A stretch of 44,850 nt of DNA from Bacillota bacterium (GCA_023458915.1 JAEWWM010000052.1:1-44850); one strand, 5' to 3'; counted from the stretch's first letter, positions 7,633-16,685 are shown. The notes: generated by a model not told the origin, from the sequence alone. Translations and numbers: made by a program.

Positions 7633-8235
7633 TTATAAAAGTATCCAGTTATGGCGAATTTGGTATCCTATACCGTGCTTGCAGACAGGGCATTCATTGG
7701 GAGCAAATTTTCCTACATGGATGTGTCCACAGTTAAGGCAAAACCAAGCTTCGTCTCTATCTGATTTAAAAAGGTTATCGGATTCTATTAACTCAATGAA
7801 TTTGCCAAATCTGTCGCCATGAATTTTTTCTATTTCTGAAATTTCATAGAAAAGATTTGCGATTTCTTCAAACCCTTCTGATTTTGCTTCATCTCCAAAA
7901 GATTTATAGATATGCTTGTACTCTTCATATTCATTGTGCCTTGCGCATTTTAACATGTCTAATGAATTATCATATAGATCAAAGGGATAGCCGCCTTCAA
8001 TATTAATATTCATGCATGATGTGGGTTTTATGTACTTATGTAAATGCTTGTAAAATAATTCTGCGTGCTCTTTTTCCTGATCTGCTGTAAAAGTAAATGC
8101 TTTTTCAATGAATTCAAGTCCATCTTTTTTCGCTTGAGATGCAGCAAACGTGTAACGAGTTCTTGCTTGGCTTTCTCCGGCAAAAGCTTTCATTAAATTA
8201 GTTTTAGTATTGCTATTTTCAAATATTACTGACAT
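7633..8235 (-). CDS. Rubrerythrin
   Basis: Cytoplasmic diiron peroxidase of anaerobes that reduces hydrogen peroxide. The ferritin-like diiron domain carries the Glu ligands in AFAGESQARTRY, ADQEKEHAELFYKHL, NEYEEYKHIY and EIEKIHGDRF. The C-terminal rubredoxin-like domain has CLNCGHIHVG and CPVCKHGI (two CxxC pairs for Fe). I prefer the ATG at 8235 (MSVIFENSN), preceded by GGTG, over the ATG at 8247, which sits directly on AAAGGG. Its own strong promoter lies upstream. Confidence 0.95.
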   Translation of the reverse strand: MSVIFENSNTKTNLMKAFAGESQARTRYTFAASQAKKDGLEFIEKAFTFTADQEKEHAELFYKHLHKYIKPTSCMNINIEGGYPFDLYDNSLDMLKCARHNEYEEYKHIYKSFGDEAKSEGFEEIANLFYEISEIEKIHGDRFGKFIELIESDNLFKSDRDEAWFCLNCGHIHVGKFAPNECPVCKHGIGYQIRHNWILL

Positions 8236-8309
8236 GATAGGCACCATTCCCTTTCTATAAATGAAATTTATAAATGGCTTAATTTAAAGCATACATGTAA
8301 TAATAAAGT

Positions 8310-8338
8310 ATAATATATTTATTTCAAAAATATATCAA
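8310..8338 (-). promoter_or_regulatory. Sigma-A type promoter of rubrerythrin
   Basis: Read on the minus strand: TTGATA (8338-8333), 17-nt spacer, TATTAT (8315-8310), about 75 nt before the start codon. No obvious PerR-type palindrome was recognised next to it. Confidence 0.65.
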
Positions 8339-8404
8339 GTTTGGGTACCCAGAAAAATTGCTAAAAAACATTGTTGTTGTAGTAACTACATTTTATATTT
8401 TATA

Positions 8405-8433
8405 TTGCAAATCGACTGAGTGTATGTTAAACT
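8405..8433 (+). promoter_or_regulatory. Possible promoter of the rplS operon
   Basis: TTGCAA (8405-8410), 17-nt spacer, TAAACT (8428-8433). The -10 is imperfect. The position is right for a leader of about 120 nt upstream of rplS. Confidence 0.4.
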
Positions 8434-8458
8434 ACTTTTTTAGTATGCGCAAAATAAT

Positions 8459-8491
8459 ATGTTGTTTATGCGCTAGCATTATTATCAACAT
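8459..8491 (+). promoter_or_regulatory. Leader hairpin upstream of rplS
   Basis: ATGTTG (8459-8464) pairs with CAACAT (8486-8491). Inside it ATGC pairs with GCAT around a GCTA tetraloop. A two-level stem in the leader of a ribosomal-protein gene suggests autoregulation of the L19-leader kind, but I cannot match it to the known consensus. Confidence 0.4.
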
Positions 8492-8559
8492 TCCTCTGCT
8501 ATAAATGAGAATTTTAAAAAGCTCGGTGCATGAATGTGTAGATTATTTTGGAGGAAATA

Positions 8560-8901
8560 ATGAGTTTATTAACAAAAATTTCGCAGCCGTCAATGAAAGA
8601 GAGTTTACCTGAATTTAATGTTGGCGATACCGTAAAGGTGGACGTTCAGATTAAAGAGGGCGAGAGGGAAAGAGTTCAGGTTTTTGAAGGGACTGTTATT
8701 GCAAAAAAAGGCAGCGGGGTTTCAAAAACTTTCACTGTAAGGAAAGTTTCTTATGGTTTTGGTGTAGAAAGAATTTTCCCATTTCATTCGCCCAGCGTTA
8801 AAGATGTTAAAGTTATAAGAAAAGGCCGCGTTCGCAGAGCCAAACTTTACTATTTAAGAGATCGCGTAGGTAAAGCGGCAAAAGTTAAAGAAAAAATTTA
8901 A
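8560..8901 (+). CDS. rplS: 50S ribosomal protein bL19
   Basis: Large-subunit protein at the 30S-50S interface. The ATG at 8560 (MSLLTKISQPSM) follows TTTTGGAGGAAATA; an ATG at 8548 lies upstream of this SD and is not used. Family motifs are FNVGDTVKVDVQIKEGERER, FEGTVIAKKGSG, FTVRKVSYGFGVERIFPFHS and GRVRRAKLYYLRD. 113 residues, normal length. It heads the conserved group rplS-lepB-rbgA-rnhB-yraN. Confidence 0.96.
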   Translation: MSLLTKISQPSMKESLPEFNVGDTVKVDVQIKEGERERVQVFEGTVIAKKGSGVSKTFTVRKVSYGFGVERIFPFHSPSVKDVKVIRKGRVRRAKLYYLRDRVGKAAKVKEKI

Positions 8902-8987
8902 AGAAAATTTTATCTCCCTGTTTTTGCTATATATTTAGATAAATTTCATTGTATTTATGTTTTGCTTTTGGAAGGGGCAGGAACAGT

Positions 8988-9587
8988 ATGTATAAACAAG
9001 AAAGTAAAAATGAAAATGATATTAGCGGCGAAAATTCAGAAATGAAATTCAAAAATCCTGCAACTAAGTTTTCCGCTTTTTGTTTTGAATGGCTTGAATC
9101 CATAGTTCAGGCGATAATTGTTGTTGTTGTTTTAATGGCTTTCTTGTTTAGAGTGGTGAACGTAAGTGGCACTTCCATGCTAAACACCCTTCACGATGCA
9201 GATAAAGTAATTGTTTTAAAATTGAATTATGTTCCTAAAGATGGCGATGTTGTTGTTATAAGCCGTGGGCAAAACCTTGATGAGCCGCTTATCAAAAGAG
9301 TTATAGCAACAGAAGGACAAACTCTTAGTATTGATTTTTCGGATGGAAGCGTTACAGTAAATGGAGTTAAACTTAATGAAACTTATATAAAAGAGCCTAT
9401 GTGGTTGCAAGGTGACGGTGACATTCCAAGTGTTATTCCTAAAGGGTACACTTTTGTTATGGGTGACAATAGAAATCACTCGCTTGATAGCAGGTTTAAT
9501 GAAGTTGGTCTCATTGCTAACGAAAATATAGTTGGTAAAGCAAATTTCATAGTATTCCCGTTTAACAGAATTGGGGCAATTGTGTAA
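8988..9587 (+). CDS. lepB: Signal peptidase I
   Basis: Membrane-bound serine/lysine protease that removes signal peptides from exported proteins such as those at 30.5-33 kb and 42.7-44.8 kb. One N-terminal helix lies at residues about 38-57. The catalytic Ser is in SGTSMLNTL (about residue 63) and the catalytic Lys in LIKRVIATEG (about 103). Box E is YTFVMGDNRNHSLDSR. I chose the ATG at 8988, just after GGAAGGGGCAGGAA, giving 199 residues. The stop is 3 nt before rbgA. Confidence 0.95.
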   Translation: MYKQESKNENDISGENSEMKFKNPATKFSAFCFEWLESIVQAIIVVVVLMAFLFRVVNVSGTSMLNTLHDADKVIVLKLNYVPKDGDVVVISRGQNLDEPLIKRVIATEGQTLSIDFSDGSVTVNGVKLNETYIKEPMWLQGDGDIPSVIPKGYTFVMGDNRNHSLDSRFNEVGLIANENIVGKANFIVFPFNRIGAIV

Positions 9588-9590
9588 CCT

Positions 9591-10460
9591 ATGCCTGATT
9601 TTAAAAGCATTCAGTGGTTTCCGGGACATATGGCGAAAACAAGAAAAGTACTTAAAGAAAAGCTTAAAGAAGTTGATCTTGTAGCTGAAATTTTAGATGC
9701 CAGAATCCCTATTAGTAGCCGAAATCCTGAACTTGATTCCATTATTTCGAATAAACCACGAGTGGTGGTTTTAAATAAAACTGATTTATCTAATGATTTT
9801 CAAAATAAACAGTGGATGAATTTTTATAAAAAAATCGGGATTTATGCCGTTCCGTTTAGTATTAAAAACAGCCAAAGCACGGTTTTATTTACAAATAAAA
9901 TTATGAAAATTATGAAACCAAAGTTAGACTTTTGGAAAACAAAAGGTATGATAGGCCGAGAAATCAGGATTATGGTTGTTGGGATTCCGAATGTAGGAAA
10001 ATCTTCTGTTATAAACAGGCTTTGCAAAAATGCCAAAGCAAGGGTTGAAGATAGACCTGGTGTTACGCGACAAAGCCAGTGGTTTTGGGTAGGTAAAAAC
10101 ATTCAGCTTCTTGATACTCCCGGAGTTTTATGGCCAAAGTTTGAAGATGAAAATGTGGCTTATAATCTTGCTTTTACGGGCGCTATAAAAGGCCAAATTT
10201 TAGATATCGAAGAATTAGCTTTAAAATTTCTTGAAAAAATAAAAGTGAATTATTCGCAGAATTTAGCTGATAGATTTGGGCTAGAACCTGAATTTATTTT
10301 AAATTCATCTCCTTTAGAAAGCTTGGAACAAATAGGCAAAAAACGGGGGATGCTCATTTCGGGCGGAGAAGTGGATTTACTTAGAACTTCGAATATGATC
10401 CTTGAAGAATTCAGAAACGGAAGGCTTGGGAAAATCACCCTAGAGTTAGCAGAACAATAA
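9591..10460 (+). CDS. rbgA: Ribosome biogenesis GTPase RbgA (YlqF)
   Basis: Circularly permuted GTPase needed for late 50S assembly. The motif order is permuted: G4 NKTD (residues about 62-65) comes before G1 GIPNVGKSS (about 130-138) and G3 DTPG. The N-terminus WFPGHMAKTRKVLKEKLKEV is characteristic, and a C-terminal helical RNA-binding domain follows. 289 residues, normal. It starts 3 nt after lepB in the same transcript. Confidence 0.96.
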   Translation: MPDFKSIQWFPGHMAKTRKVLKEKLKEVDLVAEILDARIPISSRNPELDSIISNKPRVVVLNKTDLSNDFQNKQWMNFYKKIGIYAVPFSIKNSQSTVLFTNKIMKIMKPKLDFWKTKGMIGREIRIMVVGIPNVGKSSVINRLCKNAKARVEDRPGVTRQSQWFWVGKNIQLLDTPGVLWPKFEDENVAYNLAFTGAIKGQILDIEELALKFLEKIKVNYSQNLADRFGLEPEFILNSSPLESLEQIGKKRGMLISGGEVDLLRTSNMILEEFRNGRLGKITLELAEQ

Positions 10461-10482
10461 AAAAGAGGATTTTTAAGATAAC

Positions 10483-11094
10483 ATGACAGGTGACTGGCTA
10501 AGATACGAAAAAATATATAGCGAAAATGGCAAAAAAATTATATGTGGGATTGATGAAGCAGGGCGCGGACCTCTTGCAGGCCCTGTGTATGCCGCTACAG
10601 TTATTTTGCCTAAGGGTATAGTAATAGACGGGGTTGATGATTCAAAAAAACTCAGCGAAAAAAATCGAGATTATCTATTTGAGATTATAAAAGAAAAGGC
10701 GCTTTGTTATTGCGTCTCTTTTGCAAGTGTTGAAGAAATTGAAATGCTTAATATTTTAAACGCGACATTTTTGGCAATGAAAAGAGCTGTAGAGGGGCTG
10801 AAAATCAAGCCGGATTTTGCGCTTATTGACGGTAATATATGCCCTGATTTAAAAATTTCGGCAAAAGCGATTATTAAAGGAGATAGCCTTTCAGAATCTA
10901 TAGCTTGCGCTTCAATTTTGGCGAAAGTTACGCGTGATCGCTTTATGGCGGAAGAAGCTGAGAAATATCCCGAATATAAATTTGAAAAACATAAAGATTA
11001 CGGCACAAAACTTCATGTAGAAATGATTAGAAAATACGGTGTGTCTCCAATGCACAGGAAAACTTTTCTAAAGAAGATATTAAAACATGAATAG
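10483..11094 (+). CDS. rnhB: Ribonuclease HII
   Basis: Cleaves RNA in RNA-DNA hybrids and excises misincorporated ribonucleotides. The DEDD metal site is visible: GIDEAGRGPLAGPVYAA (D and E), the Asp in ALIDGN, and the Asp in ILAKVTRDRFM. The C-terminal KHKDYGTKLHVEMIRKYG and SPMHRKTF are typical. 203 residues. The SD AGAGGAT is about 14 nt from the ATG, rather far. Its end overlaps the next gene by 8 nt. Confidence 0.96.
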   Translation: MTGDWLRYEKIYSENGKKIICGIDEAGRGPLAGPVYAATVILPKGIVIDGVDDSKKLSEKNRDYLFEIIKEKALCYCVSFASVEEIEMLNILNATFLAMKRAVEGLKIKPDFALIDGNICPDLKISAKAIIKGDSLSESIACASILAKVTRDRFMAEEAEKYPEYKFEKHKDYGTKLHVEMIRKYGVSPMHRKTFLKKILKHE

Positions 11095-11470
11095 TAGTAA
11101 AATAAAAGGTAATAAAGGCGAAGCTTTTGCGAGGGATTATTTTTTGAGAAAAGGATTTACTGTTTGCGAAAGGGGTTACCACAGTCGGTATGGCGAAATA
11201 GATATAATTTTAGAAAACAATGAATATATTATTTTTGTGGAAGTTAAAACTCGAAAATCACGCACGATTTCAAAAGGAATTGAAGCTGTTGATAAAAATA
11301 AGAGGATTAAAATAATAAAAACAGCGTTCATTTACCTTATAAATAATCCATCAAAAAAGCAGCCGAGATTTGATGTTGTCGAGGTTACTGTTAATAATAA
11401 CGGAACGCTTAAAAACATAAATCATTTTGAAAATGCTTTTGATGCGGAGGAATATAATGCGATTTTTTGA
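11087..11470 (+). CDS. YraN family endonuclease-like protein (UPF0102)
   Basis: A 127-residue protein of the YraN/UPF0102 family, a predicted nuclease fold commonly adjacent to rnhB. Motifs are GNKGEAFARDYFLRKGF, RYGEIDIILEN (acidic site) and FVEVKTRKS (E-x-K nuclease motif). The physiological role is not established. It overlaps rnhB by 8 nt and the next gene by 14 nt, indicating tight coupling. Confidence 0.92.
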   Translation: MNSSKIKGNKGEAFARDYFLRKGFTVCERGYHSRYGEIDIILENNEYIIFVEVKTRKSRTISKGIEAVDKNKRIKIIKTAFIYLINNPSKKQPRFDVVEVTVNNNGTLKNINHFENAFDAEEYNAIF

Positions 11471-12404
11471 CCTGCACTGTGATACTCTCTACCGTGCTTT
11501 AGTTGAAGAACAAGATCTTTACGAAAATGATTTTCATGTTTCAATAAAACGAGTCAAAAATTTTAATCCTTACATAGGTTGCTTTGCCGTTTGGATACCT
11601 GATGATGTTCGCGGCAAAAAAGCAAAAAAACTTTTTTATACTGCCGCACAAAAGCTTCATAATCAAGAATTTTTACATAGCGAACATTTTAAAGTTTGTA
11701 ATTCTTTTGAAGATATTCGAAACATTACCAAAAACAAAAAAAAGGACGGTAAAAACGGAATAATTTTAACAGTTGAGGGCGGAGCGGTTTTAGCAGGAGA
11801 CTTAAGCCGCGTTAAGCTTCTTAGCGATTTGGGTGTTAAAATGATGACTCTTACTTGGAACGGGAAATGCGAACTTGGTGATGGCGTTGGAGTGGAAAAT
11901 TCTAAAGGTCTTACCATTTTTGGACGCCAAGTAGTGCAGGAAATGGAAAAGTATGGTATAATAGTTGATGTGTCGCACGCAAGCGAAAAACTTTTTTATG
12001 ATGTAAACGCTACAGCCATGAGACCATTTGTCGCCACACATTCGAATTCAAAAACTGTGTGTGGAAATAGGAGAAATTTGACGGATGAGCAGTTTAAAAT
12101 TATAAAAGAGCGCAGTGGACTCGTCGGAATTACTTTTTGCAATGATTTTTTAATCGAAAACGCGAATGCTGGTTTTGACGATATTTTAAAACACGCAGAA
12201 CATTTTTTATCACTTGGCGGCGAAGATACACTCAGTATTGGTAGCGATTTTGATGGCGCGGATATTCCGGATCAAATAACTGGGGTTGAATCTATTGAGG
12301 CGCTGTATGAATATTTCTTGATTAAAAATTACAGTGAAACTTTGGTGGATAAAATATTTTTTAGTAATGCTTATAGATTTATGCGTAAATTTATGATTCC
12401 ATAA
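11457..12404 (+). CDS. Membrane dipeptidase (peptidase M19, renal dipeptidase type)
   Basis: Zinc dipeptidase of family M19. I chose the ATG at 11457 because GCGGAGG lies six nt upstream, giving 315 residues starting MRFFDLHCDTLYRAL. Metal-ligand and family motifs are FDLHCDTL, the Glu in TVEGGAVL, VDVSHAS, THSNSK with NRRNLTDEQF, and IGSDFDGAD. Family enzymes cleave dipeptides and some hydrolyse beta-lactam-like substrates. No signal peptide is seen, so it is probably cytoplasmic. Last gene of the rplS-type operon. Confidence 0.93.
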   Translation: MRFFDLHCDTLYRALVEEQDLYENDFHVSIKRVKNFNPYIGCFAVWIPDDVRGKKAKKLFYTAAQKLHNQEFLHSEHFKVCNSFEDIRNITKNKKKDGKNGIILTVEGGAVLAGDLSRVKLLSDLGVKMMTLTWNGKCELGDGVGVENSKGLTIFGRQVVQEMEKYGIIVDVSHASEKLFYDVNATAMRPFVATHSNSKTVCGNRRNLTDEQFKIIKERSGLVGITFCNDFLIENANAGFDDILKHAEHFLSLGGEDTLSIGSDFDGADIPDQITGVESIEALYEYFLIKNYSETLVDKIFFSNAYRFMRKFMIP

Positions 12405-12420
12405 AAAACCTGGGAGTATT

Positions 12421-12480
12421 TTCTAAGCAGCAATTGTTTTAATTTTTCTCGTCGTTGATGGGAGAGAAAACGATTAAATT
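12421..12480 (+). repeat. Hairpin element, weak relative (copy C)
   Basis: AATTTTTCTC (12441-12450) faces GAGAGAAAACGATTAAATT (12462-12480). The outer part CAATTGTTTTAATTTTTCTC is shared with the element at 35137 read in reverse. The conserved GCTAAATTT flank is not clear. It follows the dipeptidase stop and precedes the metallophosphoesterase gene. Confidence 0.45.
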
Positions 12481-12526
12481 ATCATAATATAAATAGATAT
12501 TTTCAAAAATTTTAAAGAGGTTATAT

Positions 12527-13216
12527 ATGTCGGTTTATGCTATAGCGGATTTGCACCTTTCATTTGGTGTGGACAAATCCATGGACATTTTTGCAGGTTG
12601 GAGCGATTATGTTAAAAAAATTGAAGAAAACTGGAGAAAAACGGTTAAAAGAAATGATACTGTGGTTATTGCAGGGGATATTTCCTGGGCGATGAAACTC
12701 GAAGAAGCAAAAAAAGATTTGGGATTTGTAAATAATCTTCCGGGAAATAAAATTATAATTAAAGGTAACCATGATTATTGGTGGACTACAAAATCCAAAA
12801 TAGAGAATTTTTTAAAAGAAAATTCGTTAAGTACCATCTCGGTTTTATTTAACTGCGCGTACCGCGTTGAAAGCATATTTATTTGCGGAACACGGGGCTG
12901 GACATGCAATCCAGAAAGCGAAGAAGATAAAAAAATACTCGCAAGAGAAGCCGGGCGTTTAAAATGCTCATTAGATTTTGCGAAAAAATATAATTTAGAG
13001 CCCGTAGTTTTTCTTCATTTTCCGCCGGTGTATGGTGGCTGCGAATCAAAAGAAATTATAAATCTTTTGATTGAAAGAAAAGTTAAAAAATGTTATTATG
13101 GTCATATTCACGGCGGCGCTTCCCCGAAGAATATTATTGAAGGCGACTATAAGGGCGTATATTTTAAGATGATATCGTGTGATTACATAGATTTTTACCC
13201 GATTTTAGTCGTTTAA
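12527..13216 (+). CDS. Metallophosphoesterase
   Basis: Calcineurin-like phosphoesterase with a two-metal site. Motifs in order are AIADLHLSF, VIAGDISWAM, IKGNHDYWW, FLHFPPVYGG and YGHIHGGA. The substrate cannot be told. 229 residues with no signal peptide. Proteins of this type that begin DLHLSFG...MDIFG are widespread in Clostridia. The start has AAAGAGG upstream. It stands alone between two noncoding stretches. Confidence 0.9.
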   Translation: MSVYAIADLHLSFGVDKSMDIFAGWSDYVKKIEENWRKTVKRNDTVVIAGDISWAMKLEEAKKDLGFVNNLPGNKIIIKGNHDYWWTTKSKIENFLKENSLSTISVLFNCAYRVESIFICGTRGWTCNPESEEDKKILAREAGRLKCSLDFAKKYNLEPVVFLHFPPVYGGCESKEIINLLIERKVKKCYYGHIHGGASPKNIIEGDYKGVYFKMISCDYIDFYPILVV

Positions 13217-13282
13217 AAGTAAAAAATAAAGATTTGTTGCGTTTTCGCAAAGCGCAGTATTTTGAAAGGATGATTTTTTAAA

Positions 13283-14572
13283 ATGGAGCTTAGGTCGTCA
13301 AATAAAATAGATGTTAATCGTTGGGAGCTTGAAATTGCAGTTCCCCCGGAAGAGTTCAGTAAAGAAGTGGATAAAATTTACAACCGTCAAAGAAATAAGA
13401 TAACGGTTCCAGGGTTTAGACAAGGCAAGGCACCAAGAAGTTTCATAGAAAAATATTACGGAGAGCAAATTTTTTATGAAGATGCAGTAAATGCGCTTTA
13501 TCCGTATGCTTTGGATGATGCCGCAAAAGAGGCAAAAATCGAACTTGTGGATGATCATATTGATTTTGAAATCGTAAAACTTAGCAGAGATGACGGCTTA
13601 ATTTTTAAAGTGAAAGTTACGGTTATGCCAGAAGTTACAGTCGAAAACTACAAAGGTATAGAAGTAAAAAAAAGAAAAGCCGAGGAAATCACAGAGAAGG
13701 ACATTAATGATGAGCTGAAAATGCTCCAAGAAAGAAATGCAAGACTTGTAACAAGTGAAGATGGAGCGGCCGAAATGGGCGATACTGTTAATATAGATTT
13801 TGAAGGATCCATAGATTCTGAACTATTTGAAGGCGGAAGCGCTGAGGGCATTACGCTTGAGCTTGGCAAAAAGCAGTTCATTGAAGGTTTTGAAGGCCAG
13901 GTTGTAGGTCATAAAGTTGGTGATGAATTTGAAATTAAAGTGAAATTCCCTGAAGATTATCATGCCCCGAATCTTGCAAATAAAGACGCAATATTCAAAA
14001 CAAAGCTTAATAAAATCCAGAAAAAAGAACTACCAAAAATTGACGATGAATTCGTGAAAGATATCAGCGAATTTGATACTTTAGAAGATTTTAAAGCCGA
14101 CCTTAAAAATAAACTTTCAGAAAGTAAAAAAAATAAAGCTGAGATTGAGGCTGAAAATGAACTGATTGAAAAGTTCATTGAACTCGTAAAAGCTGATATA
14201 CCAGATGCTCTTGTCAAACGCGAAACGAAGGAATTAATAAGAGATTTTGAAGATCGCCAGCTTAGGTCACAAGGTATAAGTTTAAAAGATTATACCAAAT
14301 ATACCGGGATTTCTGAAGAAAAATTAGAAGAAAATTTTCGCTCACGGGCACTCGGATACGTTAAACTTAATTTAGGGCTTAAAAAGGTCGGTCAGCTTGA
14401 AAATATAGAAGTTTCTGAAGAAGATATTGAAAAGGGTTATAAAAAAGCAGCAGAAAAATACAGAATGACGGCTGAACAAATTAAAAAGATCATTCCGAAA
14501 GAAACTCTCACAAAAGATGTAACCGAAGAAAAAGCTCTGGAAATAATTAAAAACAGCAAAGTGGAAAAATAA
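13283..14572 (+). CDS. tig: Trigger factor
   Basis: Ribosome-associated chaperone and peptidyl-prolyl isomerase. The N-terminal ribosome-binding domain carries the signature VPGFRQGKAPRSFIEKYYG (residues about 42-60). The middle FKBP-like domain is about 155-245 (MGDTVNIDFEG ... IEGFEGQVVGHKVGDEF), followed by the long helical C-terminal arms. 429 residues, normal. It heads tig-clpP-clpX-lon. A small TTGCG-TTTT-CGCAA hairpin (13237-13250) lies just upstream. SD GAAAGGATGA. Confidence 0.97.
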   Translation: MELRSSNKIDVNRWELEIAVPPEEFSKEVDKIYNRQRNKITVPGFRQGKAPRSFIEKYYGEQIFYEDAVNALYPYALDDAAKEAKIELVDDHIDFEIVKLSRDDGLIFKVKVTVMPEVTVENYKGIEVKKRKAEEITEKDINDELKMLQERNARLVTSEDGAAEMGDTVNIDFEGSIDSELFEGGSAEGITLELGKKQFIEGFEGQVVGHKVGDEFEIKVKFPEDYHAPNLANKDAIFKTKLNKIQKKELPKIDDEFVKDISEFDTLEDFKADLKNKLSESKKNKAEIEAENELIEKFIELVKADIPDALVKRETKELIRDFEDRQLRSQGISLKDYTKYTGISEEKLEENFRSRALGYVKLNLGLKKVGQLENIEVSEEDIEKGYKKAAEKYRMTAEQIKKIIPKETLTKDVTEEKALEIIKNSKVEK

Positions 14573-14663
14573 TTTACATAAACAAATTATTGTATAAATT
14601 TTTAGGTTTTGACTAATTATTATTCATAGCAAAAATGTGCTATAATTAAAAGGGGTTTTATAA

Positions 14664-15245
14664 ATGAGTTTAGTACCTTATGTAGTAGAGCAAACTGGTC
14701 GTGGGGAAAGATCTTATGACATTTTCTCAAGACTTTTGAATGACAGAATTGTTATGCTCAATGAAGAAGTAAACATGACAACCGCGAGTTTAATTGTCGC
14801 TCAACTTCTTTACCTTGAAGGGCAAGATGCTTCAAAGGATATCAGTCTTTACATAAATAGCCCAGGCGGATCAGTGACTGATGGCATGGCTATTTATGAT
14901 ACCATGCAGTATATCAAATGCGATGTTTCGACCATTTGCATAGGTTTGGCGGCGAGCATGGGTGCATTTTTGTTAGCAGCGGGAACCAAGGGCAAAAGAT
15001 ACGCTCTTCCAAACAGCGACGTTATGATTCATCAGCCAAGTGGCGGTGCAAAAGGTCAAGCAACTGATATTCACATTCATGCGCAGCATATATTAAAAAC
15101 CAAGGAAAAGTTGAATAAAATTCTATCTGATAACACAGGGAAGCCGTTTGAAGTTGTAGCAGCGGATACCGAACGCGACAACTTTATGAGTGCGGAAGAA
15201 GCTAAAGATTACGGAATAGTTGATAAAGTCATATATAAGAGATAG
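14664..15245 (+). CDS. clpP: ATP-dependent Clp protease proteolytic subunit
   Basis: Serine peptidase that forms tetradecameric chambers with ClpX. The catalytic triad is visible: Ser in GLAASMGAF (about residue 97), His in MIHQPSGG (about 122) and Asp in AADTERDNFMS (about 171). 193 residues, full length. AAGGGG lies before the ATG. The Gly-rich INSPGGSVTDGMAIYDTM is the substrate-binding strand region. A lone TTTGACT upstream resembles half a CtsR site only. Confidence 0.97.
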   Translation: MSLVPYVVEQTGRGERSYDIFSRLLNDRIVMLNEEVNMTTASLIVAQLLYLEGQDASKDISLYINSPGGSVTDGMAIYDTMQYIKCDVSTICIGLAASMGAFLLAAGTKGKRYALPNSDVMIHQPSGGAKGQATDIHIHAQHILKTKEKLNKILSDNTGKPFEVVAADTERDNFMSAEEAKDYGIVDKVIYKR

Positions 15246-15338
15246 ATTTTTAGCGTTTTGCAACAAAAGTAGAAAACGACCAAAGTATTATAAAGCAAAC
15301 TTTTTTAAAAAATATACATTAAGAATCGGTGATTAAAC

Positions 15339-16685
15339 ATGAGTATAAATCGAGGAAGTAAAGATAGGGAACTTTGTTGCTCTTTTTGCGGCAAACCACA
15401 AGATGAAGCTAAAAAATTAGTTGCAGGTCCGGGTGTGTGCATTTGTGATGAGTGCATAGACCTTTGCGTTACAATTCTTGATGAAGAAATCGGTGATCCG
15501 AAGAATAAACGCAGAAATGCTAAAGTCAGTTCAAGAATTGGCGACAAAAGCAAAATTCTTCCTAAACCTTACGAAATAAAAAAATACCTCGATGAATACG
15601 TTATTGGACAGGATAATGCCAAAACGGCGCTGTCAGTTGCTGTTTATAATCACTATAAAAGAATATTTTTCGGCGATACCGGAGATGATGTAGAGCTGAA
15701 AAAGAGTAATATTCTTCTTTTAGGCCCCACAGGTGTGGGAAAAACTTTACTTGCACAAACTTTAGCTCGCATGATTGATGTCCCATTTGCAATTGCAGAC
15801 GCCACAACTTTAACGGAAGCTGGGTATGTAGGGGAAGACGTTGAAAACATACTTCTTCGTTTGGTTCAGGCTGCCGATTTTGATGTTGAAAGAGCGGAAC
15901 GCGGGATAATTTATATAGATGAAATAGATAAAATAGCCAGAAAATCAGAAAATGCTTCGATTACAAGAGATGTTAGCGGCGAAGGCGTGCAACAGGCTCT
16001 TCTTAAAATAATCGAGGGCACATCTTCGAGTGTGCCGCCAAAAGGAGGACGCAAGCATCCGCAGCAAGAATTTATTCAAGTGAATACTTCGAATATTTTA
16101 TTTATATGCGGCGGTGCTTTTGAAGGCATTGAGAAAATAATTGAAAAAAGAGTTAGTACTTCCTCAATTGGGTTTGGTGCAAATGTTATGACGCGTAAAG
16201 AACTCGATTCAACCGATTGGATGAGCAAAGTTGTTCCTCAAGATTTTGTTAAATACGGACTTATCCCTGAGCTTGTCGGAAGGCTTCCGATAATAGCTTC
16301 ACTTAAAGGTCTTGACGAAGATGCGCTTGTTAGAATCCTTACAGAACCTAAGAATTCTCTTATTAAGCAATATAAAAAGCTTTTTGCGCTCGATAAAGTT
16401 GATCTTGAATTTAAAGATTCAGCTCTTAAAGCTGTTGCAAAAAAAGCGATTGAAAGGAATATCGGTGCCAGAGGGCTTCGCTCAATAATTGAAGAAACTC
16501 TGCAAAAAGTTATGTTTGATGTTCCGTCTGATCATACTATTGAAAAGGTTGTAGTTGACGGCGACGTTATAAAAGGAAAAAGCAAGCCTGAATTTTTATA
16601 CGATGAAAACCGTGAGCCTGTTGTTATTTCAATAAGCCCAGATAAACTAATCAGTAAGCGCTCAAAAAAAAGTGATGCTTCCTAA
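15339..16685 (+). CDS. clpX: ATP-dependent Clp protease ATP-binding subunit ClpX
   Basis: AAA+ unfoldase that feeds ClpP. The N-terminal zinc-binding domain has CSFCGKP and CICDECIDLC (four Cys). Walker A is LGPTGVGKTLLAQ (residues about 127-139), Walker B IIYIDEIDKIAR, pore loop GYVGEDVE, and the IGF loop for ClpP contact appears as SSIGFGANV. 448 residues, somewhat above the usual 410-430. It lies 93 nt after clpP. Its stop is followed by the lon SD. Confidence 0.97.
   Translation: MSINRGSKDRELCCSFCGKPQDEAKKLVAGPGVCICDECIDLCVTILDEEIGDPKNKRRNAKVSSRIGDKSKILPKPYEIKKYLDEYVIGQDNAKTALSVAVYNHYKRIFFGDTGDDVELKKSNILLLGPTGVGKTLLAQTLARMIDVPFAIADATTLTEAGYVGEDVENILLRLVQAADFDVERAERGIIYIDEIDKIARKSENASITRDVSGEGVQQALLKIIEGTSSSVPPKGGRKHPQQEFIQVNTSNILFICGGAFEGIEKIIEKRVSTSSIGFGANVMTRKELDSTDWMSKVVPQDFVKYGLIPELVGRLPIIASLKGLDEDALVRILTEPKNSLIKQYKKLFALDKVDLEFKDSALKAVAKKAIERNIGARGLRSIIEETLQKVMFDVPSDHTIEKVVVDGDVIKGKSKPEFLYDENREPVVISISPDKLISKRSKKSDAS

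Larger units (their letters stand above)
8236..8559. other. 324-nt divergent intergenic region between rubrerythrin and rplS
   Basis: Contains the leftward rubrerythrin promoter (8310-8338), a weak rightward promoter (8405-8433) and a structured rplS leader (8459-8491). The 8355-8390 part includes AAATTGCTAAAAAAC, which resembles the left end of the dispersed hairpin elements but lacks the stem. No ORF here looks real. Confidence 0.6.

Noticed and set aside
14606..14630. CtsR operator upstream of clpP
   Set aside because: Only one half-site (TTTGACT) is present; the second heptad at the right spacing is TATTATT, which does not match.
14638..14654. Extended -10 (TG-C-TATAAT at 14641) just before clpP
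   Set aside because: The predicted transcription start would fall within or after the SD AAAAGGGG, leaving no usable ribosome-binding site, so it is probably a chance match in AT-rich DNA.
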